A DNA stretch of 64,000 nt from Veillonella sp. 3310 (lineage in GTDB: Bacteria; Bacillota; Negativicutes; Veillonellales; Veillonellaceae). The first letter of the stretch is position 1. Every line of letters begins with the position of its first letter. Location of the stretch: assembly GCF_003999875.1 (NCBI RefSeq), contig NZ_RQVJ01000001.1, positions 1-64,000 on the forward strand, in the 5' to 3' direction. The notes below the pieces were generated by a model. It made no database searches. It worked only from the letters and a program-made list of their open reading frames with translations, and was not told the DNA's origin. This document shows, one piece after another, positions 1-9,772 of the stretch. Position numbers and translations under genes: made by a program.

Positions 1-75
<75 letters not shown>

Positions 76-84
76 TTAATAAAG

Positions 85-113
85 AAAGAGCACCCAAAAG
101 GGTGCTCTTTTTT
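85..113 (+). terminator. rRNA operon intrinsic terminator
   Basis: GAGCACCC (88-95) pairs with GGGTGCTC (100-107) around a short A-rich loop and is followed by a run of T. It lies about 10 bases after the 5S rRNA end. Confidence 0.9.
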
Positions 114-147
114 TATTACTTGGTGAGTTTACATACGAGCAGGTCGC

Positions 148-269
148 CCTGGGATAAGCAGGGCTCATGATTTGTAGGAGTGAAACGACGCACAAATCAT
201 AGAGCATCGCTTAGTTCCTGGCGTAAGATTTTGAAGCCCAAAGGGCGCACAAAATCCACAGCTAGGAAC
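148..269 (+). repeat. three-hairpin repeat, copy 1
   Basis: Three consecutive inverted repeats are visible. Hairpin C pairs CCCTG with CAGGG (148-164). Hairpin A has a perfect 9-bp stem ATGATTTGT/ACAAATCAT (167-175 and 192-200) around a 16-nt loop AGGAGTGAAACGACGC. Hairpin B (214-269) is long: GTTCCTG at one end, AGGAAC at the other, inner stem GATTTTG/CAAAATC and a GCCC/GGGC tip. The same order recurs at 358-478 and 2112-2274 with different stem sequences but a conserved A loop, which suggests selection or past selection on structure. No coding potential is seen. Confidence 0.75.
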
Positions 270-357
270 AGGGAGTCGCCAATGACAAGGTTATATTTGC
301 CTAAGCTGTTTCCAGCCAACATGCAACAAGTAATATCTATGGAGTAAATGATAAGAC

Positions 358-478
358 CTGGGATCCCCAGTGAACCACTTTCATAGGAGCGAAGCGACGC
401 ATGAAAATGTGTGAATCGGGGAGTTCCTGACGTAAGGTTTTAAAGCCTGAAGGGCGCATAAAACCCACAGTCAGGAAC
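358..478 (+). repeat. three-hairpin repeat, copy 2
   Basis: Hairpin C is CTGGGATCCCCAG (near 359-371). Hairpin A pairs TTTCAT (379-384) with ATGAAA (401-406) around the 16-nt loop AGGAGCGAAGCGACGC. Hairpin B (423-478) pairs GTTCCTGAC with GTCAGGAAC, has an inner stem GGTTTT/AAAACC and a GCC/GGC tip. Compared with copy 1, stem bases differ on both sides, keeping pairing. Confidence 0.75.
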
Positions 479-511
479 AAAGTAGGAAAAGGAAAGTATT
501 AAAAGATAAAC

Positions 512-607
512 ATAGAAGAAGCGACGAGCAAATCATATAGCATCGCTTAGTTTCTGGCGTAAGATTTTGAAGCTCCAAAGGGGATCACAAAATCCACAGC
601 CAGGAAC
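512..607 (+). repeat. three-hairpin repeat, copy 3 (partial)
   Basis: The A hairpin is degenerate: part of the loop (AGAAGCGACGAGC) and the right arm CAAATCAT remain, without a left arm. Hairpin B (550-607) is retained: GTTTCTGGC pairs with GCCAGGAAC, with the inner stem GATTTTG/CAAAATC. It runs directly into a copy of the 5S rRNA tail (612-632). Confidence 0.6.
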
Positions 608-611
608 AAAT

Positions 612-632
612 AGGAAGTTGCTGATTAATAAA
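612..632 (+). repeat. duplicated 5S rRNA tail
   Basis: AGGAAGTTGCTGATTAATAA repeats the 5S tail at 63-83 (AGGAAGTCGCTGATTAATAA) with a single difference near its start, and like the original it is followed by a terminator hairpin. It looks like a remnant of a duplication of the end of the rRNA operon. Confidence 0.6.
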
Positions 633-658
633 AAAGACACCCACTAGGGTGTCTTTTT
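631..658 (+). terminator. second intrinsic terminator
   Basis: AAAAAGACACCC (631-642) pairs with GGGTGTCTTTTT (647-658) around ACTA, and the T run is the right arm itself. It follows the duplicated 5S tail. The ISL3-type element begins immediately after it, apparently inserted in its T tract. Confidence 0.8.
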
Positions 659-706
659 GGACTCTTTGTCAAATATGGGAGCTACTCATATAAAAAGTTC
701 TTAGCA

Positions 707-1936
707 CTAGCTATTCAAATAGCTAGTGCAATTCTTTTTGCTTAATAGAAGTATACGAACTCTGAAGCGTTCAAAATGACGCATCTCATAACTTATTCTC
801 TTTAATACTTTAATAATACTATTATATCCTTCTGTAAACCCATTAGAATAGGGGAATACAAAGGTGTTAACAATTTGAGGGAACCAACTAATAAAGGAGC
901 TTTTAAAATTACTAAACTCTGGTAGATGACTGCTTTTAATTGTTTTTAACCATAATTTTATGTACCTTTCTATGTTAGGTATGCTGTATATTTTTAAATA
1001 TCTTTCTAAAGGCTAATCTAAGCCCATACGCCCACCGTAAGTCGTCGGATATACGCAATATTTTTAGCAACTTTATTCGATCGCTTTCAGTTAATGTATC
1101 CGGATTCTTTATAAGGATCCTGCGGTTATATTTGAGCATCCTAGAGTGTGCTATTAATTGCTTTTACTCACTCTTGCGTACTCGATCGAGAGCCCAATCT
1201 ACCAAGCGACACACATGGTAACGATCTGCCAGAATATGTGCTTGAGGGAACATAGTCCGCATCACTAAGTTAAATAGTGGAGACATATCCATGACAATCT
1301 ATTTAACCTGCTCTCTAGCTTTCTTAGAAAAGGATTTAAAGTATTGGATAAGAGTGCGTGTATCTCGTTTAGGTAAAATATCCACGATAGAATGATACCT
1401 CAAATCGGTCATGATGACTTGGTATATTTGCCCCTCAGCATTTCCTTTATATTCGTCAATACCTATTATAGTAGGTAATTTCGCAGGCTTTGGAATAGCT
1501 AATTTAGAGTAATACCTAATTTAGAGCAATACCTACTGACTGTAGATAGAGAAATATCACTACGTTTAGCTATTTCAGCGAAGGCTCCCTTTTCACGAAG
1601 CTGTCTAAATAGATACTTCATATTAGTTTTGCGGAATCTCAAATAACGACTAACAAAAGGGTTCTTTTCTATGAAAGTATGATTACATTTTTGACATTTG
1701 TAACGTCTTTCTAAGTAGGTTGCAGTTACTGTATGATGCTGTATAGCACCAAATTTAACGTCTCTAGGTCGTTTACCTTTAGACTTTCTAGTGATCGCAC
1801 CACAATGAGGATATACTTGCTCAACTACCGGCATCTCAAGAGTAAAGTGAACAGAACCATCCTCATTTACTCTTGTATGTTTGATATATTCCTCTTTAAT
1901 TTTAAAGATAATTTCTGTATAATTAACTGTAGACAT
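707..1936 (-). pseudogene. ISL3-family transposase, broken
   Basis: Read on the minus strand from 1936, the first 145 codons give the N-terminal zinc-binding part (YKCQKCNHTF and a helix-turn-helix SLSTVSRYCSKLG). A 17-bp tandem duplication at 1494-1527 then shifts the frame. The next segment continues with GIDEYKG and the catalytic-core stretch ILADRYHVCRLVDWALDRV, but contains in-frame stops. The C-terminal remnant near 730-820 (EGYNSIIKVLKR) is typical of ISL3 transposases. Duplication, stop codons and frameshifts leave no functional enzyme. Confidence 0.88.
1494..1527 (-). repeat. 17-bp tandem duplication in transposase
   Basis: AATAGCTAATTTAGAGT (1494-1510) is followed directly by AATACCTAATTTAGAGC (1511-1527). 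Since 17 is not a multiple of three, the duplication moves the transposase out of frame between the helix-turn-helix and the DDE core. Confidence 0.75.
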
Positions 1937-2111
1937 ATATGACTTATCCTTTCTTAACTGTGTGGTTACTTTTATGATACGGCATAAGCTTGTATATGTC
2001 TATTTTATTGCAACAAAAAATGTTGGCAACTACTCTTATATGAGTAGCCCCAACATTTATTATAGAGCCTCTTTTTTATTAATTTCTAAGTTTACATATT
2101 AGCAGATTGCC

Positions 2112-2274
2112 CTGGAATCCCCAGTGAACTATCTTTGAAAGAACGAAATAACATACATAAGGAGAACTCAAGATTTGAAGGAGCGAAGCGACGCACAAAG
2201 CTTATAGTATTGTTCAGTTCCTAACGTAACTTTTAAAGCCCTAAAAGGGCGTAAAAAAATCCACAGTCAGGAAC
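2112..2274 (+). repeat. three-hairpin repeat, copy 4
   Basis: Hairpin C is CTGGAATCCCCAG (2112-2124). Hairpin A pairs the region 2170-2178 with 2195-2203 (AAG and TTTG against CAAA and CTT) around the conserved loop AGGAGCGAAGCGACGC (2179-2194). Hairpin B (2217-2274) pairs GTTCCTAAC with GTCAGGAAC. A more worn copy follows: TTTTCA/TGAAAG near 2367-2396 with loop AAGGAGTAAAGCGATATC. The bases just before this copy (2077-2111) resemble 113-147 after the rRNA terminator, so the whole block was duplicated before the ISL3 insertion. Confidence 0.7.
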
Positions 2275-2439
2275 ACATAGGAAGTTGCAGATGACGATGT
2301 ATAAGTAGATCTGTTTCCAACCAACATAGTAAAAATAATATCTACGAAAGGATTCTTAGTGAAATATTTTCAAAGGAGTAAAGCGATATCTGAAAGTGTG
2401 TGAATCGGAAAGTTCGGCCCGTAATTTTTTGAGGACTGT

Positions 2440-2749
2440 ATTAATAGAAGATATTGCTAAATTTAATTGTACATGGTTTTGAACAAAATACATCTCTGCT
2501 AAGTAAAGATGTTTATTTATTCATATTTCTATATTATGATTAATATACTTTATCATGATTACCTTGTGATATCTAATGAGCGAAGATTATAATCATAGCA
2601 AGAAGTTACTATAGATTCTATATTCTATTCTTAAATCCATTATATAAATAACTCAAAAAAATTATTTTATGATATAATACATTAAAAATATATTTCTATA
2701 TAGATAGATAATATTATATATTCTTAATTAAAAATAGTTATTGAACGCG
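2440..2749. other. AT-rich gap without a gene
   Basis: Very AT-rich sequence between the hairpin repeats and the IS256-type element. No reading frame of useful length, RNA gene or clear terminator is seen. ATGATATAATAC near 2670-2680 resembles a -10 box but has no supported partner. Confidence 0.5.
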
Positions 2750-4067
2750 ACAGTGTAAAATATTTTGTTTAAACATGTTTAGTTAGTATTGAAAAAAGAA
2801 CTGAACTTCTTTAAAATTTAAGTGCTAATAAAAATCACAGAAAGAAGGTTTATTTCTCATGGCCAATACTAACACAAATTTATTAAAGGCACTATCAGTA
2901 AATGATCTTATTAATGAAGCAATCTGTATTGAAGTTGAAAAAACTATTAATTTACTTCTTCAAGAAGACCTAACAGATTTCTTATGTTAAGATAAGAAAT
3001 CGCTTGAAGGATATAATACCGATAATTCTCGTAATGGATACTATGAAAGGAGCGTAAACGCTACGCAATGACCTATTATAGTTAAAATCCCTCGTGTTCG
3101 TAACGGTGAGTTTAAAAATAGGATTCTTGAGCCTTATAATCGCATCCATAGTGATCTAGAAGATATGATCATTTACCTGTACAGAAAAAGAATTGCAACG
3201 TAAGACATTGATTATTTAATCGAGAAAATGTATGGTTGCTATTATACCCGCCTAATTATATCTAACATAACATCTAAGCTACAAGAGCAAGTGGAAGCCT
3301 TTCATCAACGCTAACTAAAAGAAGAGTATCTTGTTGTTTATTGTGATGCCACCTATCTTTCAGTACGTAGAGATACAGTTCAAAAAGAAGCATTACATAT
3401 ATTAATAGGGATTACTAAAGCTGGTAAAAAAGAAGTTATCGATTATAATTTGTTGCCAATTGAAAGTATATCTGCCTACAAATCTCTATTAACGTCAATA
3501 AAAGAGAGCGGGGTAAAAAAGTAAACCTCTTTCTTTCTGATGGCTTTAAAGGTTTAGGTGAAATATATCAAAATATTTTTTCTACTAGCCTTTACCATGG
3601 GTGTTGGATGCATACTCTCGTAATGTCAAAAGGTGCGTTAGAAAGCAGAATATTAAGCCTATTTTGGATGATTTAAAACCTATTTATTCTAGTACAACCA
3701 AAGAAGCTGTTACCAATGCATCAGTGTTCTTCTTAAAAACCTGGGTGTGAAAATATCCTTGATTACAAGGGATATTGTCTGATGTAATAAACTTATTTAC
3801 TATTTGCAGTTTCCTGAAAGCATCCAACGTAGTCTTTACAGCACCAATATCATTGAAAATTTTAATAAGCATTTAAAGTGTTATACAAACTGAAAAGAAC
3901 AATTCCCTACAGAAGATTCTCTTGAGCGATTTGTCTATGCACGAGTAAGTTAGTATAACAATCGACATATTGAACGAATAGATAAAGGATTTGCTCACTT
4001 AATTTCATCCATTTAATTCCTTAGAGCATTTATTTCTTAAAGAATTTACACAAAATTATTGACAGTA
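2750..4067. mobile_element. IS256-family insertion sequence, decayed
   Basis: An imperfect inverted repeat bounds the element: the left end near 2750-2775 (CAGTGTAAAATATTTTGT) against the reverse complement of 4043-4067 (TACTGTCAATAATTTTGTGT). The enclosed reading frame is a mutator-type transposase with several stops. A length of about 1.3 kb fits the IS256 family. Ends are placed by eye to within a few bases. Confidence 0.75.
2859..4016 (+). pseudogene. IS256-family (mutator) transposase, broken
   Basis: From ATG 2859, preceded by AGAAAGAAGG, the conceptual protein shows the IS256 plan: an N-terminal DNA-binding part with RNGYYER, then YCDATYLSVRR (first catalytic Asp), then VNLFLSDGFKGL (second Asp), followed by YHGCWMHTL. 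The C-terminal part ends with RHIERIDKGFAHLISSI before TAA 4014-4016. At least five in-frame stops (for example after QEDLTDFLC and before DIDYLIEKM) and at least one frameshift near 3515 destroy it. Typical intact members are about 390 aa, close to the span here. Confidence 0.88.
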
Positions 4068-4325
4068 CCTTGAAAGCTGATTGATATATACGACTTATAA
4101 TGATTGAACAGGAAAGGTTAGCAAAAATATACTTATAATTTGTAGTAAATTTTAAATAAATTAAATTCCTTATTAGTTGTAATGTATAGTGAGTGATATT
4201 GTTGAAATAGTAGATTCTATAACAGAAAATTATGAAGTATCATAGAAAGAGTACTTAAATATAATCAAGTATTATCAAGATTTTGCTATAAAAAATTAGA
4301 TAAAGGAGAAAGAGAGGTAATTATA

Positions 4326-5351
4326 ATGGAATATTCAGAATATTATATGAATTTACCATTAGATTTAGCAGGTAGTAGAACAAAGAATAGGTTTAGAGTT
4401 GAATTGTTGTGGGGGATTGGTAAATTAATAGATGCATATACTATATATGATGACTATACTGTTGTATTTGATTTTAAATGCGACGTCGAACTGCATCACC
4501 AAAATGGTATTGATTTTTATCAGATTAAAACAAAAAAAGGCAGGAACTATAACTATAAAACACTTACTAATAAAAAAGAAAATAGCAAGTCTATTTTGGG
4601 AACATTATATGCTTTATACAATCCTAACCAAAATGTGAAGTTAGCTGTAGTATGTAATAAATATTTGTATATTGATGGACAAGAAGTGACAAACGAAGAA
4701 ATTTGTTTTGGGTCGCTGGATATTGATATAGTTAATTTTATTCAAGAAAAGTTGAGAGATGAACTAAAATTGACAGAAATAGCTCTAGATAATATGTTTT
4801 ATATTTGTGAATGTATAGATCTTAATAATCCACAACATGCTTTAATTGGAAAGTTAGTTGAATCATTTCAAGCTATAAAAAATGAAGAGCCTAATAATCC
4901 AAATGCGTTATATAGATTAGTATTTGATACTGTGCAGAAAAAAGCTTCTTATGAGAAGGTAATCACTAATTATAATAATGTTCTACAGTTAAAAGGTATT
5001 TCTAAAGATGAGTTCGATAAAATACTTGAAGCTCATAGAAAAAAATCTATAACTGGAATTGAACAAGTTAGGGATTATATAAAAATGCTACCTCCAGGGG
5101 AAAGAAGATTATATAATCAAGCATTAACTAGCTTGCTAGATATTGATCATAGCCATGATTTAATTAAACTAAAGAAATCGATTTTTATATATGTTGAAGA
5201 ACACATAAACATGATTAAAAATGAAGATGAAGTTTTACGACTATTGAGTAATTTTTTCGATAATGAATTTTCTTTAGAATTTACTAAAATTATGAAAAAC
5301 ATATTATACCTAATAGTGTTCTACATATATACAGAAGGGGGAGATATTTAA
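4326..5351 (+). CDS. Cap4/DUF4297-type nuclease, LmuA-like defence protein
   Basis: 341 aa; start supported by GGAGAAAGAGAGG upstream. Residues 14-80 follow the DUF4297 (Cap4-type dsDNA endonuclease) pattern: a GSRTKNRF motif, then VVFDFKCDVEL and DFYQIKTKKG, which give the Asp and Q-x-K residues of a PD-(D/E)XK-like active site. The remaining 250 residues are mostly helical, with no SAVED domain, so this is not a CBASS Cap4. Its stop overlaps the ATG of the next gene, an SMC-like ATPase, by one base (TAATG). A Cap4-like nuclease fused to a helical domain and paired with an SMC-like ATPase is the LmuA-LmuB plan of Lamassu antiphage systems. Family assignment is good; the system name is inferred. 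It may be an unclassified relative. Codon use is far more AT-rich than in host genes. Confidence 0.75.
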   Translation: MEYSEYYMNLPLDLAGSRTKNRFRVELLWGIGKLIDAYTIYDDYTVVFDFKCDVELHHQNGIDFYQIKTKKGRNYNYKTLTNKKENSKSILGTLYALYNPNQNVKLAVVCNKYLYIDGQEVTNEEICFGSLDIDIVNFIQEKLRDELKLTEIALDNMFYICECIDLNNPQHALIGKLVESFQAIKNEEPNNPNALYRLVFDTVQKKASYEKVITNYNNVLQLKGISKDEFDKILEAHRKKSITGIEQVRDYIKMLPPGERRLYNQALTSLLDIDHSHDLIKLKKSIFIYVEEHINMIKNEDEVLRLLSNFFDNEFSLEFTKIMKNILYLIVFYIYTEGGDI

Positions 5352-7045
5352 TGAATTTGATTTTTAACAAAATATATATCTTTGATATTTTAACTAAGCA
5401 TGCTTTTGTTACAGATTTCGAAGAAGGGTTAAATATTATCACTTCTAGTAATATCGATGGAACAGATCGAGGCAAGTCAGTGTTGCTACGTAGCTTATAT
5501 CATACTCTAGGAGCTGATGCTCACTTCGATAAAAAATGGAAAAATAAAAACAAAGTATATATTTTAGAAGTTTCACTTGATCATAAAAAGTATCTTATAT
5601 ATCGACATAAAACTGTGTTCAAGGTCTTTGATGAAACTATTCAGATTTTATTCCAAACATCATCAAGAGTAGAATTATCTGAGTTTTTAAGTGAGATTTG
5701 GGATTTTGCAATTTTTTTACCTAATAGAGAAACTGATCAGTTAGAAATTGCTCCACCAGCATATACATATGTGATGAATTTTATTGATCAAGATTATTAT
5801 GATGGAACTAACTTTAATTCTTTTAAGGGATTAAAACAATATAAAAACTTTAAATCTGATGTTATATATGCACAATTGGGCGTATATGACAAAAATTTTT
5901 TTAATAGTCTTAAAAGTAAACAAAATTTACTAGAACGTATAAAAGATTCTGAAAAAGCATATAATAATGTTAATCAAATGAAAGATAAAATATCTATATT
6001 ATTAGGTAATCTAGTTGTCCCTGAAAACCTACAAGAACTTGAAAGAGAGATTTCTATTAGTACAAATGAATATAATAGTATATTGAATTCTATGAATGAA
6101 TTGCGGTATAAGCTTACTAATTTACGAAATGAAAAGTATGAACTTGAGATTGCATTAAGCCAAATTAAAAAGTTCAAAAAAAATAAAGAAAAAGAAATAG
6201 ATTCAATTTTAGAAACGGATAAGTGCCCAGAATGCCATTCAGTATTAAAGGACACTACTGTTCTTAGAAGCCTGAGATATAACGCAATAGAGGATTCATC
6301 ATATATACAGGACAACATATACGAAGATATAAAGAAAGTTTCAAAAGCTATTTCTCAAGTAGAGAGCTACTATAAAGAGTCTTCAGAAAAGTTAGAATTA
6401 TATAAGAAGAATATTGGTATTGATCAGAAAGAATTTAAAAACTTTAGCAGTTATATGGGGCTAAATGAACTCTACAATAGTTTAAATCTAGAATTATTTA
6501 ATGAAACTCTGTTGCAAGATAAAATTAAAGAAGAAGTAGAAATTATTGAGGAAAATTTAAAGAAAGTTACTGATATAAAAGCGGATATTAATAGAAAATA
6601 TTATGAGATGATAGATAGACAAATTTTAAAGTTTGGATTAAATGAATTAGAGGAAAATGAATATAAATCGATTAATCGAGTTTTTTGTGCTAGTGGAAGT
6701 AATAAACCCATTTCAACGGTTATATGGTATTTTGTTCTTAATGATATTAAAATTTTGTTTAATAAAAACTCTTTGAGGTTGCCAATGATATTGGATAGTC
6801 CTAAGAATGCAGAGATGGATTATGATAAAGAACAAACTTTAATTAAATATATATTAAATAAATCATTAAATTATACACAGTTTATTTTTTCGTCAATTGG
6901 ATTTGAGAGTAGAAAATTTGAGTTTGAAAGGAAAATAAAAATTATTGAGTTAAAAAATGATAAATATCAGTTACTTAATCCTGAAAGCTTCACAAAATAT
7001 GAAAATATATTAGATTATGTTTTAAATGCACAATTAATTGAATAG
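5351..7045 (+). CDS. SMC/Rad50-like ATPase, LmuB-like defence protein
   Basis: 564 aa. The N-terminal part has a P-loop near residues 36-43 (DGTDRGKS) that lacks the first glycine of the usual Walker A. A long coiled coil follows, carrying a Rad50-type zinc hook CPEC at residues 292-295, then a second coil. The C-terminal half contains a signature-like CASGSNKPIS (about residue 450) and Walker B LPMILDSP (about 477-484), the Asp being followed by Ser-Pro instead of Glu. The layout is that of an ABC ATPase with head domains split by a hooked coil. Being translationally coupled to the nuclease gene upstream, it probably senses phage or foreign DNA and controls that effector, as LmuB does. No third gene (LmuC) is seen on either side. 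Confidence 0.75.
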   Translation: MNLIFNKIYIFDILTKHAFVTDFEEGLNIITSSNIDGTDRGKSVLLRSLYHTLGADAHFDKKWKNKNKVYILEVSLDHKKYLIYRHKTVFKVFDETIQILFQTSSRVELSEFLSEIWDFAIFLPNRETDQLEIAPPAYTYVMNFIDQDYYDGTNFNSFKGLKQYKNFKSDVIYAQLGVYDKNFFNSLKSKQNLLERIKDSEKAYNNVNQMKDKISILLGNLVVPENLQELEREISISTNEYNSILNSMNELRYKLTNLRNEKYELEIALSQIKKFKKNKEKEIDSILETDKCPECHSVLKDTTVLRSLRYNAIEDSSYIQDNIYEDIKKVSKAISQVESYYKESSEKLELYKKNIGIDQKEFKNFSSYMGLNELYNSLNLELFNETLLQDKIKEEVEIIEENLKKVTDIKADINRKYYEMIDRQILKFGLNELEENEYKSINRVFCASGSNKPISTVIWYFVLNDIKILFNKNSLRLPMILDSPKNAEMDYDKEQTLIKYILNKSLNYTQFIFSSIGFESRKFEFERKIKIIELKNDKYQLLNPESFTKYENILDYVLNAQLIE

Positions 7046-7187
7046 ATTTAAGATTCATCTATATACGCTTTTATATATGTATGCTAACAAACAAAATAAA
7101 GAGTATTCAGTACTTGGTGAAAGAATTAGAAGATTAGGATTGCACATATCATTTGATTTTTTCTTATTATTTTAAACAAAAACTTGA

Positions 7188-8078
<891 letters not shown>

Positions 8079-8097
8079 TATATTCAAGGAGGAAAAT

Positions 8098-8874
8098 ATG
8101 ATAACACCGTATTATCATAAAGAAAGTTCTATTTTAATTTGTGAAAACACATTTTCTTTTTTAGAAAAAATGAAAGATAGTAGTATCGATATGATTTTTG
8201 CGGATCCACCATATTTTTTAAGTAATGACGGTATTTCAAATTCAGGTGGACATGTTGTATCTGTAAATAAAGGTGATTGGGATAAAATAAATTCTTTAGA
8301 AGATAAGCATCACTTTAATCGCACTTGGATTAGAATGTGTAAAAGAATCCTAAAACCAAATGGTACAATATGGATTTCTGGAACCTATCATAATATTTAT
8401 TCTGTAGGTATGGCTTTAGAACAAGAAGGGTACAAAATTTTAAATAATATTACTTGGCAAAAAACAAATCCAGCACCTAACTTATCCTGTCGATATTTTA
8501 CACATTCTACTGAAACTTTATTGTGGGCGCGTAAAAATGATAAAAGAGCAAGACATTATTATAATTATGAGTTGATGAAATCAATTAATTCAGGTAAACA
8601 GATGAAAGATGTGTGGACAGGGCCATTGACTAAATTAGCAGAAAAATGGGCTGGAAAACATCCAACACAAAAACCAGAGTATTTATTGGAAAGAATCATT
8701 TTGGCGAGCACAAAAGAGGGGGATTATATTTTAGATCCCTTCGTGGGTAGTGGTACTACTGGAGTAGTAGCAAAGCGTTTAGGTCGTCGTTTCATTGGAA
8801 TCGATGCAGAAAAAGAGTATTTAGATATAGCAATAAGAAGAATTGAGCATGAAGGAGAGAAAACGTGGTCTTAA
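8098..8874 (+). CDS. dpnA: DpnII methyltransferase M2 (DpnA)
   Basis: 258 aa from ATG 8098, chosen because AAGGAGG stands eight bases before it; an upstream in-frame ATG at 8068 has no such signal. The protein is a beta-class methyltransferase: catalytic [10 protein letters not shown] near residue 30 comes first and the SAM motif [20 protein letters not shown] comes near the C terminus. In the pneumococcal system DpnA also methylates single-stranded GATC DNA, which helps incoming plasmid DNA survive transformation. Here it would serve the same role next to the pilus/uptake genes of this chromosome (inference). It overlaps dpnB by 10 bases. Confidence 0.93.
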   Translation: MITPYYHKESSILICENTFSFLEKMKDSSIDMIFADPPYFLSNDGISNSGGHVVSVNKGDWDKINSLEDKHHFNRTWIRMCKRILKPNGTIWISGTYHNIYSVGMALEQEGYKILNNITWQKTNPAPNLSCRYFTHSTETLLWARKNDKRARHYYNYELMKSINSGKQMKDVWTGPLTKLAEKWAGKHPTQKPEYLLERIILASTKEGDYILDPFVGSGTTGVVAKRLGRRFIGIDAEKEYLDIAIRRIEHEGEKTWS

Positions 8875-9728
8875 GAAACTTTGATGAATGGTTAAATACC
8901 ATGACGGATTCAGTAGCAAGCTGGACATATTATACGGACTTTGAAAAAGTGTATGAAAATGTCAATGATATTAAAATTCCATTATGCCTTTTAAATAGTT
9001 TAATAGGAAGTAAGAATATTAAACAGGATTTCTTAAAACTATATGAAGAGTATCCAGAAGTATTACGTGCTATTCCTATTATTATTGCCAAGAGACTTAA
9101 AGATATCGTTGTTGTAAAAGATCCAGAAAAAGATTTCTATTTTGATTTCAGAAAACATGACTATACACCTGAAGAGTATTCTTTATTTATGGAGAAGACA
9201 GGTATATATGATTTGTTAGAAAATCATCTAGTTGCAAGTTTATTGGATTATGTAACTGGTGTAGAAGTTGGTATGGATACGAATGGACGTAAAAACAGAA
9301 CTGGTCATTCCATGGAAGCTATTGTTCAACAATACCTTGAGCAAGAAGGTTATGTCATGGGAGAAACAATGTTTAAAGAAATCTATCAAAATGAAATTGA
9401 AGAACGATTTAACGTGGACTTATCCGTTATTACTAATGAAGGAACAACTCAGAAACGATTTGATTATGTAATTAAATGTGATAAAACATTATACTTAATT
9501 GAGGTAAATTTTTACGCCACAGGTGGTTCTAAGCTGAATGAAACAGCAAGATCCTATAAAATGATTACAGAAGAAACTAGGAAAATTCCAAATGTAGAAT
9601 TTATGTGGTTCACAGATGGAATAGGTTGGCATAAAGCAAAAAATAATTTAAGGGAAACATTTGAGGTATTACCTAACTTATATAATATTAATGATCTTTC
9701 GAATGGTGTATTAAAAAATATTATTTAA
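8865..9728 (+). CDS. dpnB: DpnII restriction endonuclease, cuts unmethylated GATC
   Basis: 287 aa starting at GTG 8865 with GAAGGAGAG upstream. The whole length resembles type II DpnII/MboI nucleases. The C-terminal part carries the likely active site: [20 protein letters not shown] (about residues 200-220), giving the D...E-x-N pattern of DpnII-type enzymes. The substrate is double-stranded GATC lacking adenine methylation. Placement last in the operon, with translation coupled to dpnA, lets protective methylases be made first. No stops or frameshifts are seen, so the system looks active. Confidence 0.93.
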   Translation: MVLRNFDEWLNTMTDSVASWTYYTDFEKVYENVNDIKIPLCLLNSLIGSKNIKQDFLKLYEEYPEVLRAIPIIIAKRLKDIVVVKDPEKDFYFDFRKHDYTPEEYSLFMEKTGIYDLLENHLVASLLDYVTGVEVGMDTNGRKNRTGHSMEAIVQQYLEQEGYVMGETMFKEIYQNEIEERFNVDLSVITNEGTTQKRFDYVIKCDKTLYLIEVNFYATGGSKLNETARSYKMITEETRKIPNVEFMWFTDGIGWHKAKNNLRETFEVLPNLYNINDLSNGVLKNII

Positions 9729-9772
9729 TATAGATCGTGAGTTTATTTTACTACCTGCCAGAAAGGACTCCC

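Larger units (their letters stand above)
659..2069. mobile_element. ISL3-family insertion sequence, decayed
   Basis: The left end (from GGACTCTTT at 659) and the reverse complement of the right end (GGCTCTATAAT, ending at 2069) form imperfect inverted repeats sharing the block GCTACTCATATAA. A 7-base direct repeat TCTTTTT (652-658 and 2070-2076) flanks the element and may be what remains of the 8-bp target duplication usual for ISL3. At about 1.4 kb the length fits the family. The transposase inside is broken, so the element is immobile on its own. Confidence 0.8.

Noticed and set aside
148-480. Possibility that the hairpin repeats are tRNA genes behind the rRNA operon
   Set aside because: No T-loop GTTCGAATC motif, no acceptor stem of seven pairs, and loop sizes do not fit.
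5974-6318. 114-aa minus-strand frame inside the SMC-like ATPase gene
   Set aside because: Ser- and Leu-rich shadow of the AT-rich coiled-coil region, with no start signal.
7080-7175. Short plus-strand segment reading KEYSVLGERIRRLGLHI between the ATPase gene and dpnM, like the start of a helix-turn-helix protein
   Set aside because: Only about 30 codons, without a start codon or ribosome-binding site. At most a remnant.
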